Positions 16,701-28,299 are shown, counted from the stretch's first letter. The stretch: 64,000 nucleotides of DNA from Bifidobacterium pluvialisilvae (GCF_019331695.1 NZ_JAHBBI010000008.1:62001-126000), one strand, 5' to 3'. Notes: generated from the sequence alone by a model not told the origin. A program made the numbers and translations.

Positions 16701-19700
16701 TCCTACGACGTCAAGCCCGACGCCGCCAACAACACCGGCTGGACGTTCTTCGCCGCCTCCGACGCGAACAAGCAGGAGTACGGCAAGGAGCACTACGTCG
16801 GCGTGCTCGACAAGACCACCGGCATCACCGTCGAACGCTACGACAACAACAGCGGCTCGCGCGACTCCTCCGGCAATATCGCCATCACCAAGACGAACAC
16901 CGGCTGGAAGCACGTCGACATCGTCATCTCCGGCAAGACCGCGGAACTGTACGTCGACCAGAAGCTCACGGCCGTCAACACCACCGGCAAGACGCTCACC
17001 GACATTCTCGGCGAGACCGGCGGCATCCTCCAGATCGGCAAGGCGAACTGGGGCAACGGCGAATACTTCTCCGGCCTGCTCGACAACCTGAAGATCTACG
17101 GCAAGGCCCTGAGCGACGACGACCTCGGCGTCGAAGGCGCGAAGACCGACTACGCCGCCGCGCTCGCCATCCCGGCGCGCATCACCGGCGACCTGCCGTC
17201 CACCGTGCTCGGCAAGAAGGTCACGTGGAAGGCGGCCGGCGACGGCGCGAAGCTCGTCGCCGCCGACGGCAAGGTCACGCTGCCCAAGGCCGGAAGCGCG
17301 TCCGTGAAGGTCACGCTCACCGCCACCATCGACGGCGTCGCGACGCCGATCACAGCCGATGCAACGATTCTCGACAACGGCGGCGCCGTCGCCTCCTACG
17401 TCAAGGACGTCGACCGCAGCGACCCGAACGGCGCGAAATACGATCCGCTCGCCTACAACGACGACCGTCGCGCCGACTCGCTATACGTGGCCGCCAAGGC
17501 CGCGGACGCCGAGAAATGGACGCCGCTGAACCGTTCGCAGTCGATTCTGTCGGTCAAGTGGGATGGCTCGCAGTCCGCGAAGCCGAACGCGCAGATGGGC
17601 TCGCCGACGTTCTTCCGCAACTCCGACGGCAAGCTCGGCGTCGTCTCGTCGCAGAACAACGCCACCGGCGCGATTTACGTATGGGACGTCAAAGCCGACG
17701 GCGCCACGTTCACCAACGAACGTGCGATCACCGTGTCCGATTCGTCCGTCGTCACCGATCCGCGCATCGTCTACGACGCCGCCGCGAAAGGCTACAAGGT
17801 CTACTGGACCGACGGTCTGAGCGGCGAAGGCCGCGTGGCCACGCTTTCCGACCTGACGAAGGACACCAAGGCCGGCGAGATGATGAAGGCCGACGCGGTC
17901 GCGATGGGCGTCGGCTCGGTCACGGCCGGACTGCCGGCATGGGCCGGCAGCGGCCAGACCAGCGCTTTCACGATGTCGAAGACCGAATACGACGCGTTCT
18001 ATAGGAACTACGTCGACCTGCAGAACACCGGCAGGAAGGACATCGCCGACGTGGACGTGAAGAACGGTACGTCCGTCGACGACGTCACGAAGGCCGTCAG
18101 CGGCAAGCAGGCCACGATGACGTACAACGACGGTTCCGAGAAGACGTTCAACGTCACGTGGAACGCCGACGACCTGGCCAAGATCGACACGTCGAAGGCC
18201 GGCACGTACGAGGTCAAGGGCACGGTCGACCAGACCGTCGAGGCCATGGTCAACGACGCCCGCGCCGATCCCGACATCTTCTACAACGAGGACGACGGAT
18301 ACTACTATCTGACCGGCTCGACGTACGAGGTCAAGTCCACGGACCCGACCATGGCGTAGAAGACCAGCTACCGTTCCATCGGCCTCAAGCGCGCCAAGAC
18401 CATCAACGGGTTGAAGGACGCCAAAGAGACCATCATCATCAAGCCGGAGAACGGCACTCCGGGCCACAAGGACCAGTATCCGGACTCGTTCTACGGATGG
18501 AGCGCGTTCATCTGGGCCCAGGAGTTCCACAAGATCAACGGCAGGTGGTGGATCGTCGCCGGCTTCCATAAGGGCGCCTCGTCGACGAACGGCGGCTGGT
18601 GCAACAACACCATCCTCATCCCGTACACCGGCGACGAACAGTCCATCAAGGACGGCGGATTCCTCAAGGCCGAGAACTGGGGCGAGCCGACCGTATTGGA
18701 GGGCGCCGCGTTCGACGTGACGTACTTCGAACGTGAGGAGAACGGCAAGACCCAGGGCTACTGGCTGTTCCCGAAGAGCGCCGGCCTGTACCTCGCCAAG
18801 GCGAAGATGGGCGACAACGGCGAGGTCCCGCTCGTCGACGGCTCGCTCAAGCAGATCTATCAGGTCAGCCAGCAGTTCGAATACGGCAAGCAGGCGCCGA
18901 CCCCCGGCGACAACACCGAGGGCTCGGACCAGGCGATCGTCGAGGCGCCGTTCATGTTCAAGCACGGCGGTTACGTGTACATCGCGTACGCCGGCGCCAC
19001 GGTGGACAAGTACTACAACACCAACGTGATGCGCGCCAAGGCCGACGCCGACCTGACCGATCCGGCCAGCTGGACGACCGCCGCGTTCCCGTCGCTGGAC
19101 ACGCTCGACACGTACACGGGCAAGTACGGCGCCGACGAAACCTCGTATGAGCGCAGGCACGCCGGCCCCGGCCACATCTCGCTCGCGCACGACGAGGCCG
19201 GCAACATCGTCATGGCCTACCATGCGCGCCCGTACCCGGAGATCCACTCCGGCAGTGCGGCCGGCGGCCTGTTCGACCAGGACCGCAACACGTGGCTCAA
19301 GGCGGTGAACGTGCGCGCCAACGGCATGCTCGACATGTCGCTGACCAAGGACCAGGAGGTCGCGCCGGCGAACCGCACGGTCACGGTGAAGGTGGTCGTG
19401 GCACCGGAATCGGGAGAGCAGGCGTCCTCCGATGCGACGCTCAAGTCGCTGGAGGTGGCGGGTGTCGGTGTCGATTTGGCGAAGGCGGCGTCCGCGGATG
19501 GCGCCTCGCTGGAGGTCGCTGACCCGGGCTCGGTGAAGGTGGCCGATGTGGCCGCCGTGGTAGCCGACGCCAATGCGAAAGCCGTGGTGAAGGTGGCCGA
19601 CGGCAAGGTCACGGTCGTTGTGACGGCGCAGGACGGCAAGACCACCAAGACCTACACGGTCAGGCTGGTCAAGAAGTCCGAGCCGGTCGAGCCGAGCAAG

Positions 19701-19964
19701 CCGACGCCGGGGCCGAGTGACAAGCCGGGCACGGGTGCCGGCGGTGGCACGGGTGCCGGTAGCGGTTCCGGCAATGCGAGTGCTGGCGCCGGGGCTGCCG
19801 GTGCGAACGGTGCAGCGGCCGACGCGAACGGCGGCGACAAGGCCGCGGGTTCGCGGTCCGGTTCGCTGAGCCGGACCGGTGCGGCCGTGGGCGGCATCGC
19901 CCTGGCCGTGGTCGCGCTCGCCGGTGCCGGCATCGCCCTCGCACTCCGCAGGCGCCGTGCGTGA
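13761..19964 (+). pseudogene. Double GH43 cell-wall enzyme interrupted by an in-frame TAG
   Basis: The frame would encode 2067 residues but contains one TAG at 18357-18359 (codon 1533); translation resumes perfectly in the same frame afterwards. The TTG start 13761 follows AGGAGGA at about 10 nt and begins the signal peptide MRRARQLAALIAAISTLG (cut after VASA). Order: LamG, BIG2 and GH43 domain 1 with D426 (GVRDPF), D608 (NTIDTT) and E679 (QEGANG). Then Ig-like linkers, a second LamG and Ig-like domains. GH43 domain 2 has D1503 (RADPDIFY), D1652 (FDVTYFE) and E1728 (VEAPFMF). Next come a beta-sandwich module and LSRTG (about 2036) with an anchor. The stop falls inside domain 2 between its first catalytic Asp and the rest. 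Without readthrough the product keeps domain 1 but loses the anchor. TAC to TAG would be the simplest origin (inferred). A sequencing error is possible. Confidence 0.85.
18357..18359 (+). other. Premature in-frame amber codon
   Basis: The codons read ACC ATG GCG TAG AAG ACC AGC TAC. The protein on both sides is continuous GH43 sequence (STYEVKSTDPTMA, stop, KTSYRSIGLKRAKTING). A downstream restart at ATG 18411 would lack a signal peptide and the catalytic base. Confidence 0.9.
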
Positions 19965-20022
19965 CCGTGCGCACGCTGGTGTGGCCAGGTGCGCCTGCAC
20001 CTTGTCACGCCGTTCCCCGCCG

Positions 20023-20143
20023 TTGTCATCCTGAGCGAGCGCTTCCGCCTTGTCATCCTGAGCGAGCGGAGCGAGTCGAAGGATTTGCTGAAATCCGGCA
20101 AAGATCCTTCGACTCCGGACTCCGTCCTCCGCTCAGGATGACA
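20023..20143. repeat. Family A hairpin repeat
   Basis: The copy runs from GTCATCCTGAGCGAGCG (given twice in tandem at its left) through GATCCTTCGACTCC and the hairpin GGACtccGTCC (20117-20127) to CGCTCAGGATGAC. It lies just after the double-GH43 gene. Confidence 0.85.
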
Positions 20144-20195
20144 AGTAGGGAAGTGGCCTCCGCCCGGGGTGGCAGTAATGTCGGGCGGCTCGTCC

Positions 20196-20244
20196 GTCCC
20201 CCTCTGACGAGAGGGCTGTCAGTCAAAGGCTGACTGGGCGAGAG
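20196..20244. repeat. Family B double-hairpin repeat
   Basis: CCCCTCTGACGAGAGGG is followed by the second hairpin GTCAGTCaaaGGCTGAC (20218-20234). Confidence 0.75.
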
Positions 20245-20264
20245 ACCGCGGCGCAAGCCGCACA

Positions 20265-20690
20265 ACCGTCGTCGTGTGCGCCGCGTGCCGGACTTCGCAG
20301 TGCGTGCTGGACTGTGCGCCTCGTGCTGGATTGCGTCGTGTGTGCTGGACTGTGCGCCTCGTGCTGGATTGCGTCGTGTGTGCTGGACTATGCGCCGCGT
20401 GCTGGACTTTGGGCTGTGTGACGGGAACGAAAACGTTGGAATTGCAACGTTTGTGATTTTCGGTTCCCGTCACGTAACGCGAAGTCCAGCACGTAAGGCC
20501 AAGTCCGGCACGCAAGTCCTGCGATGCGGGGCCAAGTCCAGTATGTAGGCCGAAGTCCAGCACGCAGGGGCCACGACGTAGGGCCACATTCGGTGTGCAG
20601 GGCCTTCGGCACAACGTCAAGTCCAGCACACAGGGCTAAGTCCAGCACACAACGTCAAGTCCGGCACGCAGGGCCTACGACGCGGCGTAA
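20265..20690. repeat. Class C nested array (GTGCTGGACTG arms)
   Basis: About seven forward copies of GTGCTGGACTG/GTGCTGGATTG (20285-20410) face about eight reverse copies of AAGTCCAGCAC (20480-20670). The core AACGTTGGAATTGCAACGTT (about 20432-20452) is flanked by GGGAACGAAAA and TTTTCGGTTCCC. It fills most of the gap before the third GH43 gene; only about 60 bp of leader with the ribosome site AGAGGAGAATC remain. Confidence 0.85.
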
Positions 20691-20746
20691 ACACACGTCA
20701 ATCCATAACTGAATATCGCAACAATCCCAACGTTCAGAGGAGAATC

Positions 20747-23700
20747 ATGGGGAAATGGAAGAAAGTGGTGGCGGCCATAGCGGCGCTGCCCATGACATTC
20801 GCGGGGCTGGCAATAGGCGCCGGCACCGCGGCGGCGGCCGACGCGACGACTGCGCCCACGCCAATCGCCAGCTATCCGTTGACCGCTGACGCGAACGATG
20901 TCAGCGGCAACGATTTCAATGGCACCGCGCAAAGCGGCGTGACGTTCAACGCCACCGACGGCGCGACGCTCACCGGCGGCAAGGCCACGACGGCTGGGAC
21001 CGACGCCATCACGCTGCCAAACGACATCGGCGCGAAGGTCAAGGCCGGCAACGCCGTCACCATCTCCGCGTGGATCAAGAACACCACCACGCGCACCAAC
21101 ACGGCCGCGCTCTATCTCGGCGAAGCCCCGGCCAGCAACAACATGCCGACGCATTACTGGCTGCTCAACCCCAGCAACCCAAGCGGCAACTACAAGTCCG
21201 TCATCACCAACGCCACGAACGCGGGCGCGCCGTACAACACCGAGGTCGGCGGCTCATCCACGTCCACGGCAGACGTGACCGGCAAGTGGGCCAACTACAC
21301 CACCGTGATCTCCCCGACCACCATCACCAGCTACCTCAACGGTGAGCAGATCCAGACCGTCGCACGCTCGCAGAGCATGGCCGACTGGACGGGCGACATC
21401 AACGCCTACATCGGCCGCTCCAACTACACCGGAGACAAGACGTGGGGCGGTTCCGTGCAGGACCTGCGCTTCTACGGCGAGGCCCTGACCGCCGACCAGG
21501 TCTCCTCCGTGTTCGCCGACGCGCAGACCGACGCCACCAAGCAGACCGTCGCCGAAGCAGCCGCCGACGCGCTCGATCTCGGCATCAAAGGCAACGTGAC
21601 GTCCGATATCACGCTGCCGACGGCCGGTTCGTACGGTGCCACGGTGACGTGGGCCTCCAATAACGAGGCCGTGATCTCGTCCGCCGGCAAGGTGACGCCG
21701 GCCGCTGCCGACACTGCGGTGATGCTCACCGCCACCGTAACCGTGGACGGCAAGACCGCCACCAAGACGTTCGAACTGACCGTGCCGGCCAAGATCACCG
21801 AACCCTCGCAGGTGGGCGATAAACTGCTCGTCGACTATCAGCTGACCAACGGCACCAAGCTGCCGACCAGCCTGTACGGCGCCACGATTGCGTGGACGGC
21901 CACGGGCGACGGTGCGAAGCTCGTCGCCGCGGACGGTACCGTGACCGGCGCCGACGGCGATGCCGAGAAGACCGTGGACCTCACCGCCACCATCGCCCTC
22001 GACGGCAAGACCGCCACGAAGACCTTCAAGGCCGTGCGCATCATGCCGAAGAACGCCGAGACCATCGCCTCGTACACGCGCGACCATTCCATCAACGGCG
22101 GCGCACGCGTCGGTGACGCGCTGCATCTGGCCCTGAACGACGGCACCAAGTACACGGCGCTCAACACCAACTACGGCGTCGCGTTCGCCGAGGCGAAGAT
22201 CACCGTCGGCGCGAAGAACAATGCCGGTTACCCGACGCAGACCACCGACATCCGCGGCCTCGTCGACCCGTATCTGTTCCCGATGAAGGACGGCAAGTAC
22301 GCGTACGTCGCCGCTTTCACCGACGTCAACGGCAATCGCGTGGACGGCGGCCAGATCGCCTTCTCCACATCGTCCGACCTGACGGCATGGTCCGGCAAAC
22401 CCAATGAGGACGAGCGCGGCGACATGGTCAAGGTGACCGACGACGCCACCGTGTTCGACGCCGGCAGCATCACCGCCGGATACGACGCCGCCGCCGACGA
22501 CTACCGCATCTCGTGGAAGGTCAACGGCGTCGACAAGTATGTGACGACCACGGACTTCAAGACGTTCTCCGACGTGAAGAACGGCAGCGGATTCGCCCGC
22601 ACGAAGGCCGACCTTTCCGGCGTCGCCAACGCCGTGAGCGCCAACACGATGGCTGTGACCAAGAGTGTCGCCGCCACGTTGTCCGAGAAGCTCGGCCGCG
22701 TGCACAACACCGGCGTCGAACAGCCCGCCACCATCACCGTGAAGAAAGGCTTCGACCTCGCCAAGCTCAAGGAGCAGATCTCCGGCGGCGTGGAGCAGAA
22801 GGACGGCACCCTCTCCAAGGGCAAGACGCTCAAGGCCGAATACTCCGACGGATCCACGTTCGACTTCCGTGTGAACTGGAACGAGGATCAGCTCAACAAG
22901 CTCAGCACCGATGAGACCGGCGAGACCACCATCGAAGGCACCGCCATCCAGCAGAACTATTCCGAGCAGTTCCCGATGATGAGCAACCGTGCCGACCCGA
23001 ACATCGTGTATTACAAGGGCAAGTACTACGCCATGGGCACGTCCGACGCGGGCGGCATGCGCACGCTGTTCATCCGCTCCTCCGACACGCTCGCCGGGCT
23101 CAAGGACCAGAAGGCCGGAGTGGTCGCCGACGGCGGCTACAAGGTCGAAGGTCAGGACGTCTACCTGTTCGGAGACAACGACGGCCTCGGCCACAAGGGC
23201 TACCACTGGGCGCCGGAGCTGCACGTCATCAACGGCAAGCTGTACTGCTTCTACGCCACCGTACCCGACAAGGCCTACGGCGGTCCGAACTGGGTCGGCA
23301 CCGCGCCCGTTGCGTACGTCATGGAGCTCAAGGACGGCGGCGACCCGACCAAGACCGCCGACTGGATCGAGCACCGCGTACAGCGCCAGCTCGCCGATGG
23401 CAGCCTCGATAACCTCTCCAACCTCGGTCTGACCATCGATATGACCTACTTCGAGGTCGGCGACAAGGCATATATCGCCTGGAGCCAGGGCGACGAGGAA
23501 CGCGCCGGCGCCAAGGCCAACGTCTCCATCGCCGAGGTCAACCCCGACAAGCCGTGGGTGGCACTCACCACGCCGCAGCGCATCATGCGCCCCGAATGGG
23601 GATGGGAGCTCGACGGCGTGAACGAAGGCCCGAACGTGCTCGTCTCCGGCGGCAAGGTGTATATGGTGTTCTCGGCGCAGCTCGTGACCCCGCAGTATGC

Positions 23701-24865
23701 CACCGGCATGCTGGTCGCGAACGTCGGCGACGACCTGACCAAGGCGTCCAGCTGGACGAAGTCCAACTATCCGTGGCTGCACAACGGCACCTTCGCCGGC
23801 CAGTACGGGCTCGGCCACAACTCGTACTTCGCCGACCCGTACGGCGATGTGTACAACGTCTACCATGCGATGACCAACGGTTCGCGCAATACCGCACGTT
23901 CCGCCGGCGTCGTGCCCGTGCACTTCCGCGCCGACGGCACGCCGATCATCGACATGACCACCACCGAGGAGCTGCAGAAGGAATACTCCGCCGCAAACTA
24001 CGTGAAGCTCACCATCAAGGTCGTCGACGACGCCGTGTCCTCCGATGCGACGCTCAAGTCGCTGAAGGTAGCCGGTGTCGGTGTTGACATGGCGAAGGCG
24101 GCGTCCGCGGATGGCGCCTCGCTTGAGGTCGCCGATCCGAGCGCGGTGACGGCGGACGACGTGGTCGCCGAGGCCAACGACGCGAACGCCGGCAAGCCCG
24201 TCGTGACCGTCGCCGACGGCAAGGTCACGGTCGTCGTGACCGCGCAGGACGGCACGACCAAGAAGACCTACACGGTCAACTTGGTCAAGAAGACCGAACC
24301 GGTCGAGCCGAGCAAGCCGACGTTGGCCATCACCGGCGAGAACGTGAAGGACGGCGAACTCGCGATGAAGGTGGGCGCCTCCGAGAAGCTGACCGCCACG
24401 TACACCGCCGACGGCGACGTCGCTGGCAAGGCCATCGAGTGGTCGTTGTCCGACCCGGCTGTCGCCGCTCTTGAGAAGAAGGCCTCGTCCGACGCCGCCG
24501 AGGCGGGTGTGGGCACGAACTCGCAGACACTGGTGGCATTGAAGGCCGGCAAGACCACCGTGACCGCGAAGGTCGGTGACGACACGGTTGCGACCATCGA
24601 GGTGACGGTGTCCGACGACGCCGTGACGCCGAACCCGAATCCGAGCGACAAGCCGGGCGCAGGTACCGGCGACGAATCCACGAACGGCAATACCACCGAC
24701 AAGGTGACCGGCACGACCAGTGACAATGCGGCCAAGCCGAACGCTGTCGCCAAGCCGTTCGGTTCGCTGAGTCGTACCGGTGCGGCTGTGGGTGCGGTGG
24801 CTTTGGCCGCCGTCGCGCTCGCCGGTGCCGGCGTCGTGCTGACGTTGCGTCGCCGCCGCGCGTAG
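20747..24865 (+). CDS. Cell-wall-anchored GH43-type enzyme (LamG, Ig-like, tandem propellers)
   Basis: This 1372-residue secreted protein begins with a signal peptide (1-30, AAA-rich) and a LamG module (about 40-260), followed by two atrophied Ig-like domains. A partial five-blade-propeller-like region follows (D507 in IRGLVDPYLF). It looks incomplete because no acid residue motif follows before an Ig-like domain. A full GH43 domain (about 735-1090) has D750 (NRADPNIVY), D898 (TIDMTYFE) and E960 (NEGPNVLV). Its C-terminus has a beta-sandwich module nearly identical at DNA level to that of the preceding gene, a BIG2-like domain, a Pro-rich linker and LSRTG (1341) with membrane anchor and RRRRA. 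The ATG has GAGGAG upstream. The probable substrate is an arabinose-containing plant polysaccharide (inferred from family and neighbours). Confidence 0.87.
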   Translation: MGKWKKVVAAIAALPMTFAGLAIGAGTAAAADATTAPTPIASYPLTADANDVSGNDFNGTAQSGVTFNATDGATLTGGKATTAGTDAITLPNDIGAKVKAGNAVTISAWIKNTTTRTNTAALYLGEAPASNNMPTHYWLLNPSNPSGNYKSVITNATNAGAPYNTEVGGSSTSTADVTGKWANYTTVISPTTITSYLNGEQIQTVARSQSMADWTGDINAYIGRSNYTGDKTWGGSVQDLRFYGEALTADQVSSVFADAQTDATKQTVAEAAADALDLGIKGNVTSDITLPTAGSYGATVTWASNNEAVISSAGKVTPAAADTAVMLTATVTVDGKTATKTFELTVPAKITEPSQVGDKLLVDYQLTNGTKLPTSLYGATIAWTATGDGAKLVAADGTVTGADGDAEKTVDLTATIALDGKTATKTFKAVRIMPKNAETIASYTRDHSINGGARVGDALHLALNDGTKYTALNTNYGVAFAEAKITVGAKNNAGYPTQTTDIRGLVDPYLFPMKDGKYAYVAAFTDVNGNRVDGGQIAFSTSSDLTAWSGKPNEDERGDMVKVTDDATVFDAGSITAGYDAAADDYRISWKVNGVDKYVTTTDFKTFSDVKNGSGFARTKADLSGVANAVSANTMAVTKSVAATLSEKLGRVHNTGVEQPATITVKKGFDLAKLKEQISGGVEQKDGTLSKGKTLKAEYSDGSTFDFRVNWNEDQLNKLSTDETGETTIEGTAIQQNYSEQFPMMSNRADPNIVYYKGKYYAMGTSDAGGMRTLFIRSSDTLAGLKDQKAGVVADGGYKVEGQDVYLFGDNDGLGHKGYHWAPELHVINGKLYCFYATVPDKAYGGPNWVGTAPVAYVMELKDGGDPTKTADWIEHRVQRQLADGSLDNLSNLGLTIDMTYFEVGDKAYIAWSQGDEERAGAKANVSIAEVNPDKPWVALTTPQRIMRPEWGWELDGVNEGPNVLVSGGKVYMVFSAQLVTPQYATGMLVANVGDDLTKASSWTKSNYPWLHNGTFAGQYGLGHNSYFADPYGDVYNVYHAMTNGSRNTARSAGVVPVHFRADGTPIIDMTTTEELQKEYSAANYVKLTIKVVDDAVSSDATLKSLKVAGVGVDMAKAASADGASLEVADPSAVTADDVVAEANDANAGKPVVTVADGKVTVVVTAQDGTTKKTYTVNLVKKTEPVEPSKPTLAITGENVKDGELAMKVGASEKLTATYTADGDVAGKAIEWSLSDPAVAALEKKASSDAAEAGVGTNSQTLVALKAGKTTVTAKVGDDTVATIEVTVSDDAVTPNPNPSDKPGAGTGDESTNGNTTDKVTGTTSDNAAKPNAVAKPFGSLSRTGAAVGAVALAAVALAGAGVVLTLRRRRA

Positions 24866-24871
24866 CGTCGG

Positions 24872-27800
24872 GTGGCCGGCCGGCCTCCTCTGACGAGGGG
24901 GCTGCCGGCCGGAGGCTGGTTCGGCAGCGCGATCGGCGAATACTGGTGCTGCCAGGGCACCGGCATCGAGAACTTCGCCAAGCTCAACGACTCGTTCTAC
25001 TTCACCGACGAGAACAACATCTACGTGAACATGTTCTGGTCGTCCACCTACACCGACAAGCGCCATGACCTGACCATCACGCAGACGGCGAACGTCCCGA
25101 AGCAGGACGTCGTGAAGTTCGCGGTCTCCGGCAACGGCTCCGCCAACCTCAAGCTGCGCGTGCCCGAATGGGCCATCGCCTCCGGCGTCAAGCTCGTCGT
25201 CGATGGCAAGACGCAGGCGCTTGACAAGGATGCCAACGGCTGGGTGACGGTCGCCGTCAAGAACGGCACCGCCATCGAATACACGCTGCCTGCGAAGCTC
25301 CAGGCCATCGACGCCGCCGACAACAAGAACTGGGTCGCCTTCCAGTACGGCCCGGTCGTGCTCGCCGGCGCGCTCACCGACACCAACTACAAGACGAACT
25401 ACTCGTACGGCGGTGTGAAGGTGCGCGTGGCCAACTACGATTCCGACGCGAACGCCAAGGCCGCGATCATCCCGACCGACGGCGCGTCCGTGACCGAATG
25501 GCTCAAGGGCGTCAGCACCGACGGCAAGTCCGGCAACCTCGTCCGCACCGACGATCCGAACACGGGCGCCCGCGAAACCCTGACGTTCCAGTTCAAGAAC
25601 GTCGACGGCGACGCCGCCGGCCTCGAACTCCATCCCTACTACTCGACGTACAAGACCACGTACGCCATCTACTGGGATCTCGCCGAGGTCGACTCCGACG
25701 TCTACCAGCAGAACATCCTCAAGAAGAAGACCGACGCCGCCACCCAGTCGCTCATCACCGACGCGGTCGACGCCTTCGACAACGAATTCCAGCAGGAAAT
25801 CGCCCACAACGCCGCCAAGTCCGACGACTCCAACGCCGGCACCTACGAGGGCAAGCAGTACCGTGACGCCAAGGCCAATGGCTGGTTCAGCTACGATCTG
25901 AAGGTCGACACCGCGGCCAATGCCAAGAACTACGTGAGCGTGCAGTACCAGTCCGCCGACGCGGGCCGTACGTTCAGCATGATCGTCGACCCGACGCCGG
26001 TCTCCGACAACTCGAAGGGCGAGGTCTCCGCCAACGCGAAGACCTACACCGTCACGATCGAGAACAAGGGGTCGAAGGCCTTCTACTGGAACACCACGGA
26101 ACTGCCCGCCGATCTGGTCTCCCAGGCCAAGGACGGCAAGGTGCGCGTGCTGTTCAAGTCCACCGGCGGTCTCGTCGGCGGCGTCTACGGCGTACGCATG
26201 CAGAACGCCGAAGGTCTCAACGACGACGCGTCGCTCAAGTCGCTGAAGTTCAGCAACGGCGACCTCGCGCCTGCGTTCGACGGCGCCAAGACGTCGTACA
26301 CGCTCACCGTGCCGTCGGATACGAAGTCCGTCGACGCGACGATCGGCGTCAAGGACGCCGGATCGTACGTGACCGTCGACGGCGTCATCATCGACGACAC
26401 GAAGGCCCGTACGATTACGCTCGACAACGACGTGACCACCGTCGACATCGCCTCGTATGCGCAGGATCATCAGACCGTGAAATACTACACGGTCACCATC
26501 GTCAAGGACGGTGCCAAGGTACCGTCCTCCGACCCGGTCCTCGAATACACGTTCGACAAGGACGCCTCCGCCGACGCGAACGCCGTCGTCGACAACACCG
26601 GATCCGCCGGCGACAAACTCGACGGCAAGATCACCAACTCCGGCGCCACGCTCGTCGACCATGAGGACAACGGCAAGGCGTTGCAGGTGCCCGGCGGCAA
26701 TCACGGATCGACGGCGTACGTGACGATTCCGTCCGGCGTGGTCTCGGACGGCCAGAAGGACATCACCATCTCCGCCGACTATCAGTGGGATGGCGCCAAC
26801 ACCTGCGTCTACCCGTGGGCGCTCGGCAAGAGCAGCAAGGACTATCTGGTGAACATCGTCTCCTGTGGCTCCAACACGCGCGTCGAAGCGTCGAAGAACG
26901 GCTCGCAGACCCAGCTCACCGGCTCCACGCCCGCCAAGAACACGTGGGTGCACGTGGACGTGGTCGTCAAGGGCGGCAAGTCCATCGCCTACTACCTCGA
27001 CGGCAAGCTCGTGGCCACCAAGACCACCACACTGACCGCCGCCGACTTCGCGGGCACGGACAGCGCCTCCGGATACCTCGGCCTGTCGTTCTACGGCAGC
27101 GACAAGGACTTCGGCGGCCAGATCGACAACTTCAAGGTCTGGAACCGCGCCGTCGGCGTCGCCGAACTGTTCCCGAGCGACGGTGGGGACAAGCCGGCCG
27201 CGACCGTCGACTCCATCACGGTGACCAAGCAGCCCTCCAAGACCACGTACACCGTCGGCGACAAGTTCGACGCCGCCGGTCTTGAAGTGACCGCAAACAT
27301 GAGCGATGACAGCACGAAGGTGCTTGATGCGGCCGACTACACCGTCTCCGGATTCGATTCGTCGAAGGCCGGCAAGCAGACCCTGACCGTGACGCTCAAC
27401 GCCGACAAGACCAGGAAGGCCACGTTCGACGTGACCGTCGAGGCGAAGAAGTCGAACGACTCCTCGCTCAAGTCGCTCACCGTCGGCGGCGTCGCCCTCG
27501 ACGCGGACCAGCTCAAGGCCGCGACGGCTGCCGACGGCGTGACCGTCAAGGTCGCCGATCCGGGCGCGGTCGGCGTGCAGCAGGTCGCGTACGCGCTGGG
27601 TGACGAGAACGGGGCCAAGGCCGAGGTCGCCGTCGACGGCAAGACCAACGTCGTCACGGTCGTCGTGACCGCCGAGGACGGCTCCACGACCACCTACACC
27701 GTGAAGCTCGCCAAGGACGACACGCCCGTCACCCCGACCAAGCCGACGCTGAGCATCACCGGCGACGGCGTGGACGGCGGCAAACTGACCCTCAAGATCG

Positions 27801-28291
27801 GCGCCGAAACCGGCCTGAACGTGGCGGTCAAGGGCGATGGCGTCGACGTGGGCAAGCTCACTTGGAAGATCGGGGACGAGAAGGTCGTCGGCTTCGTCGA
27901 CATGGGCGCCAACCCGACCTCCGACCGCCGCATCAAGGGCCTCAAGGCCGGTGAGACCACCGTGACCGTGACCGATCCGGCGACCGGCGCCAGCGCGCAG
28001 ATCACCGTGACGGTGCCTGCCGATGGCAACGGTGGCACTGGCAACGGTGGCAACGGTCAGCAGACCGGTGGCTCGGGTTCTGGTTCGGGTGAGGGCAACG
28101 GCTCCAACGCGAACGGCTCCGGTTCCGCCGCCGATAGCAAGGGCAACGGCAACGGCGCCCAGTACGGCGGCAACGAGCAGAAGTCCGGCTCGCTGAGCAG
28201 GACCGGCGTGGCCGTGGGCGCGGTGGCTTTGGCCGCCGTCGCGCTCGCCGGCGCCGGCGTGGTGCTCACGCTGCGTCGCCACCGCGCGTAG
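24872..28291 (+). pseudogene. 5'-truncated GH146/GH127-like beta-L-arabinofuranosidase remnant with wall anchor
   Basis: The frame opens 6 nt after the previous stop, but its first residues translate a family B repeat. Recognisable enzyme sequence starts abruptly near 24920 with SAIGEYWCCQGTGIENFAKLNDSFYF. This corresponds to the catalytic-cysteine region of GH146/GH127 enzymes, which normally lies hundreds of residues into the barrel. The missing part includes the signal peptide and the expected catalytic glutamate. What follows is intact: the GH beta-domains, a cadherin-like beta-sandwich, LamG (about 26530-27170), a Big_3-like domain, the same C-terminal module as in the two GH43 genes, and LSRTG with an anchor. 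GTG 24872 has no good ribosome site. It is probably non-functional, either a deletion product fused to the repeat or, less likely, an assembly join. Confidence 0.82.
24879..24919 (+). repeat. Family B copy at the truncation point
   Basis: CCTCCTCTGACGAGGGGG followed by a GCCGGCCGGAGGC-type hairpin matches the family B layout seen at 33341-33400. The enzyme-coding sequence begins directly after it, so the repeat marks the deletion junction. Confidence 0.7.
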
Positions 28292-28299
28292 TGCCTTGG

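Noticed and set aside
18357-18359. Pyrrolysine or other recoding at TAG
   Set aside because: No recoding machinery is visible and nothing in GH43 chemistry calls for it. Mutation or sequence error is simpler.
20747-22900. Calling the first propeller-like part of the third GH43 protein a second active catalytic domain
   Set aside because: It has DPYLF-like sequence but no later acid motif before an Ig-like domain, so it is treated as incomplete.
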